Under the pieces are notes generated by a model. That model ran no database searches. It was given only the letters and a program-made list of their open reading frames with translations, and had not been told where the DNA came from. From Clostridiales bacterium (GTDB lineage: Bacteria > Bacillota > Clostridia > Oscillospirales > Oscillospiraceae), in contig JAHZBA010000027.1 in NCBI GenBank assembly GCA_019423635.1, forward strand, positions 1-40,760: a stretch of DNA of 40,760 bases, read 5' to 3'. Position numbers and translations under genes: made by a program. Shown piece after piece: positions 39,075-40,760 of this stretch. The first letter of the stretch is position 1. Every line of letters begins with the position of its first letter.

Positions 39075-39833
39075 ATGCGCATCATCATTGCCCCAGCCAA
39101 GAAAATGATCGCAGACACAGACAGTTTCACCGTGGACAGCCCACCCCAGTTTCTGGAGCAGGCGGAACGGCTGAAAGCTGTTCTGCAAACCATGTTTCCC
39201 AGGGAATTGCAGAGCCTCTGGAAGTGCAACGACGCCATTGCCAAGCTGAACGTGGAGCGGTTGGAGCACATGGATCTGCGCCGGAATCTCACTCCAGCCA
39301 TCATCGCCTACGAGGGCATCCAATACCGCTACATGGCCCCCGGTGTAATGGAGACATCCCACTTGGACTACCTCCGGGAGCATCTGCGCATCCTTTCCGG
39401 TTTCTACGGTCTGCTCCGGCCCTTTGACGGCGTGGCCCCCTACCGGCTGGAGATGCAGGCTAAACTGGCGGCTGACGGCTGCCGGGACCTGTACCAGTTC
39501 TGGGGTGACCGCCTGGCCCGACAATTGGCGACTGAGACAGATTTCGTACTGAACCTGGCCTCCAAGGAGTACAGCAGAGCGGTGGAGCCCCATCTACCCA
39601 GGAGTGTCCGCTTTGCCACCTGCACCTTCGGCGAGTGGAAAGGCGGCAAGGTCATCGAGAAAGGCACCCAGTGCAAGATGGCCCGGGGCCAAATGGTGCG
39701 CTGGATGGCAGAGCATAAAATCGAAGACCCGGAAAATCTCCGGGCCTTTGACCAGCTGGGCTATTGTTTCCATGGGGAGTTGTCCGAGGAAAACCACTTT
39801 GTATTTCTCAAACAGCCGGAACGTCCTCTTTGA
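39075..39833 (+). CDS. yaaA: Peroxide stress protein YaaA
   Basis: 252 residues from ATG 39075, with GAGGAG at 39062-39067. MRIIIAPAKKM at the N-terminus, then GIQYRYMAPGV, LRILSGFYGLLRPFDGVAPYRLEM and the C-terminal GELSEENHFVFLK are family signatures. YaaA lowers free intracellular iron and protects DNA from hydrogen peroxide in E. coli; it folds as a DNA-binding protein. Here it is the last gene of the three-gene unit and is convergent with the rhodanese gene, with no clear terminator between them. Confidence 0.95.
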   Translation: MRIIIAPAKKMIADTDSFTVDSPPQFLEQAERLKAVLQTMFPRELQSLWKCNDAIAKLNVERLEHMDLRRNLTPAIIAYEGIQYRYMAPGVMETSHLDYLREHLRILSGFYGLLRPFDGVAPYRLEMQAKLAADGCRDLYQFWGDRLARQLATETDFVLNLASKEYSRAVEPHLPRSVRFATCTFGEWKGGKVIEKGTQCKMARGQMVRWMAEHKIEDPENLRAFDQLGYCFHGELSEENHFVFLKQPERPL

Positions 39834-39859
39834 CACGGGGCGTCTGTCTCGTCACCACT

Positions 39860-40240
39860 CTACGTCTCCGTCTCGTAGGGCCAGGTCTTGATGCCGCCGA
39901 ATTCGTAGATGTTGGTATACCCCAGCTCCGCCAGAGCGGAGGAAGCCGTCTTGCTGCGGTTTCCGCTGCGGCAATACACCAGGACTGTCGAATCCTTCTC
40001 CGGGATCACCGCGGCTGCGGTGTCCTCGTCGATGGTCCCCACCGGCAGCAGGACCGCATCGGGGATATGTCCGCTGTCGTACTCGTCCTGCTCCCGCACG
40101 TCCAGAATGATGACCTCCTGAGTGTCCATCATCTCCTTGGCCTCCTCCTGGCTGATCTGCTGGTAGGAGGCCTCCTTTTCGCCTCCGCCGCATCCGGTCA
40201 GCAGCAGGAGGGCGAGCAGGGCAGAGATCATTCGTCTCAT
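39860..40240 (-). CDS. Rhodanese-domain lipoprotein
   Basis: 126 residues. The signal peptide ends with lipobox LLTGCG (Cys18 area), so it is a membrane-anchored lipoprotein. The rhodanese domain follows: VIILDVREQDEYDSGHIPDA and the active loop CRSGNRS with catalytic Cys. It transfers sulfane sulfur or acts in a related redox role outside the cytoplasmic membrane; the acceptor is unknown. Its ATG overlaps the stop of the SGNH gene (ATGA, 40237-40240), so it is the second gene of that operon. Confidence 0.93.
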   Translation of the reverse strand: MRRMISALLALLLLTGCGGGEKEASYQQISQEEAKEMMDTQEVIILDVREQDEYDSGHIPDAVLLPVGTIDEDTAAAVIPEKDSTVLVYCRSGNRSKTASSALAELGYTNIYEFGGIKTWPYETET

Positions 40241-40760
40241 TTGAGCACCTCCAAAAGTCCGGCGGCAAAGGCCCGGTGGCCCTGCTCCGTGAAGTGTACG
40301 CCGTCATAGGCCATGGGGATGTCCCAGTCCCCGGCGTCGGCGAAGCGGACGCCCAGCCGTTTGGCCAGACTCCGGCAGCACTGGGCAAACGTGTGGGAGT
40401 CATCAATGAGCTGCTGGCTCGGCACCCACTCCCCACGGCACATCGGAGGCGGGGCAATCAACAGAATCTGATCCCGCGGCAGAGACAGGCCGGAGAGAAA
40501 GCACTCCAGCTTCCCGGCGGCCTCCTCTGGGCTGTGGCCTTGAAGCAGATCATTGCTGCCCAGCATGACAATCAGCAGATCCGTGTCAGGTGGAAGGTCG
40601 GGTGCCGTTCGGGGGATCTCCCGGCCATTGACGCCCATATTTTGGACAGTCCAGTCGGTTTTCGCAGCCAGAATGTCCACCCAACGGCTGTCAGCACCAT
40701 AGCGCCCGCCCAGCCAGGAGCGGGGATCGTAGCCGTAGGTGTTGGAGTCGCCAAAGCAGA
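40237..40760 (-). CDS. SGNH/GDSL hydrolase, 5' end outside window
   Basis: Partial; the frame continues beyond position 40760. Block I GDSNTYGYDPRSWLGG is encoded at about 40750-40700 on the minus strand. Block III is VMLGSNDLLQG and block V is AYDGVHFTEQGHRAF with catalytic Asp and His. This is the SGNH esterase/lipase fold, with Ser in GDSN. It hydrolyses ester or acyl bonds; the substrate is unknown. Few N-terminal residues are missing, because block I normally lies near the N-terminus. A signal peptide cannot be judged. Confidence 0.92.
   Translation of the reverse strand, partial: CFGDSNTYGYDPRSWLGGRYGADSRWVDILAAKTDWTVQNMGVNGREIPRTAPDLPPDTDLLIVMLGSNDLLQGHSPEEAAGKLECFLSGLSLPRDQILLIAPPPMCRGEWVPSQQLIDDSHTFAQCCRSLAKRLGVRFADAGDWDIPMAYDGVHFTEQGHRAFAAGLLEVLK

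Overview
The window looks like a chromosomal segment of a high-GC gut Firmicute of the class Clostridia, most likely Oscillospiraceae (Flavonifractor / Lawsonibacter / Pseudoflavonifractor-like). This is inferred from GC-rich core genes with strong AGGAGG-type ribosome sites, the EFR1 ferredoxin, hybrid-cluster protein, DUF6809 and DUF6076 families, and intergenic palindromic repeats typical of that group. No database search was possible; family names rest on motifs read in the translations.

Layout. 1-620: a dispersed composite repeat with no credible gene. 722-889: a tiny ribbon-helix-helix regulator with its own promoter and tandem operator-like repeats. 969-5321 (minus strand): typA/bipA with a duplicated leader, a FUSC-like membrane protein and an SNF-family symporter. 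5443-6720: a second copy of the composite repeat, tRNA-Gly(CCC) and a repeat cluster. 6734-7304: an XRE regulator facing a small ORF broken by a TAG codon, followed by an IS200-type insertion sequence (7313-8010). 8014-14602: a TetR regulator divergent from a three-gene operon (small beta-rich protein, MMPL transporter, secreted and anchored GLUG/coiled-coil protein). 14754-15178: two decayed tRNA-Pro-like units in tandem with an intact tRNA-Pro(UGG). 15280-19128: hcp, a MATE-like transporter with a nearly leaderless transcript, and an EFR1 ferredoxin.

19203 to about 38000 is an acquired island. Its left end is an integration module on the minus strand: xis, a winged-helix protein, an RHH protein, DUF6809 and two overlapping tyrosine recombinases. 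No relaxase or conjugation gene is visible. Next come a DUF6076 protein, a nuclease-helicase with a MazG-like pyrophosphohydrolase, and a visibly AT-richer seven-gene minus-strand operon (37861 to 28252). In order this encodes a GHKL ATPase, a Z1 ATPase, a PD-(D/E)XK protein, AIPR, a DNA cytosine methyltransferase with a large insertion, Vsr and a 78-residue protein. GHKL-Z1-nuclease-AIPR is the composition of the MutL/Z1/DUF/AIPR (Mza-type) anti-phage systems. Here it is joined to a methyltransferase and its matching mismatch nuclease, so it reads as a complete restriction-like defence operon with one promoter and a structured leader.

38218-40760 returns to host-like genes: a peptide deformylase-like protein with an altered motif I, a HEAT-like protein, YaaA, a rhodanese lipoprotein and an SGNH hydrolase cut by the window end.

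The observations most worth a second look are the defence operon, the tandem tRNA-Pro-like array, the truncated typA leader ORF, the int1 architecture and the MMPL/GLUG operon.
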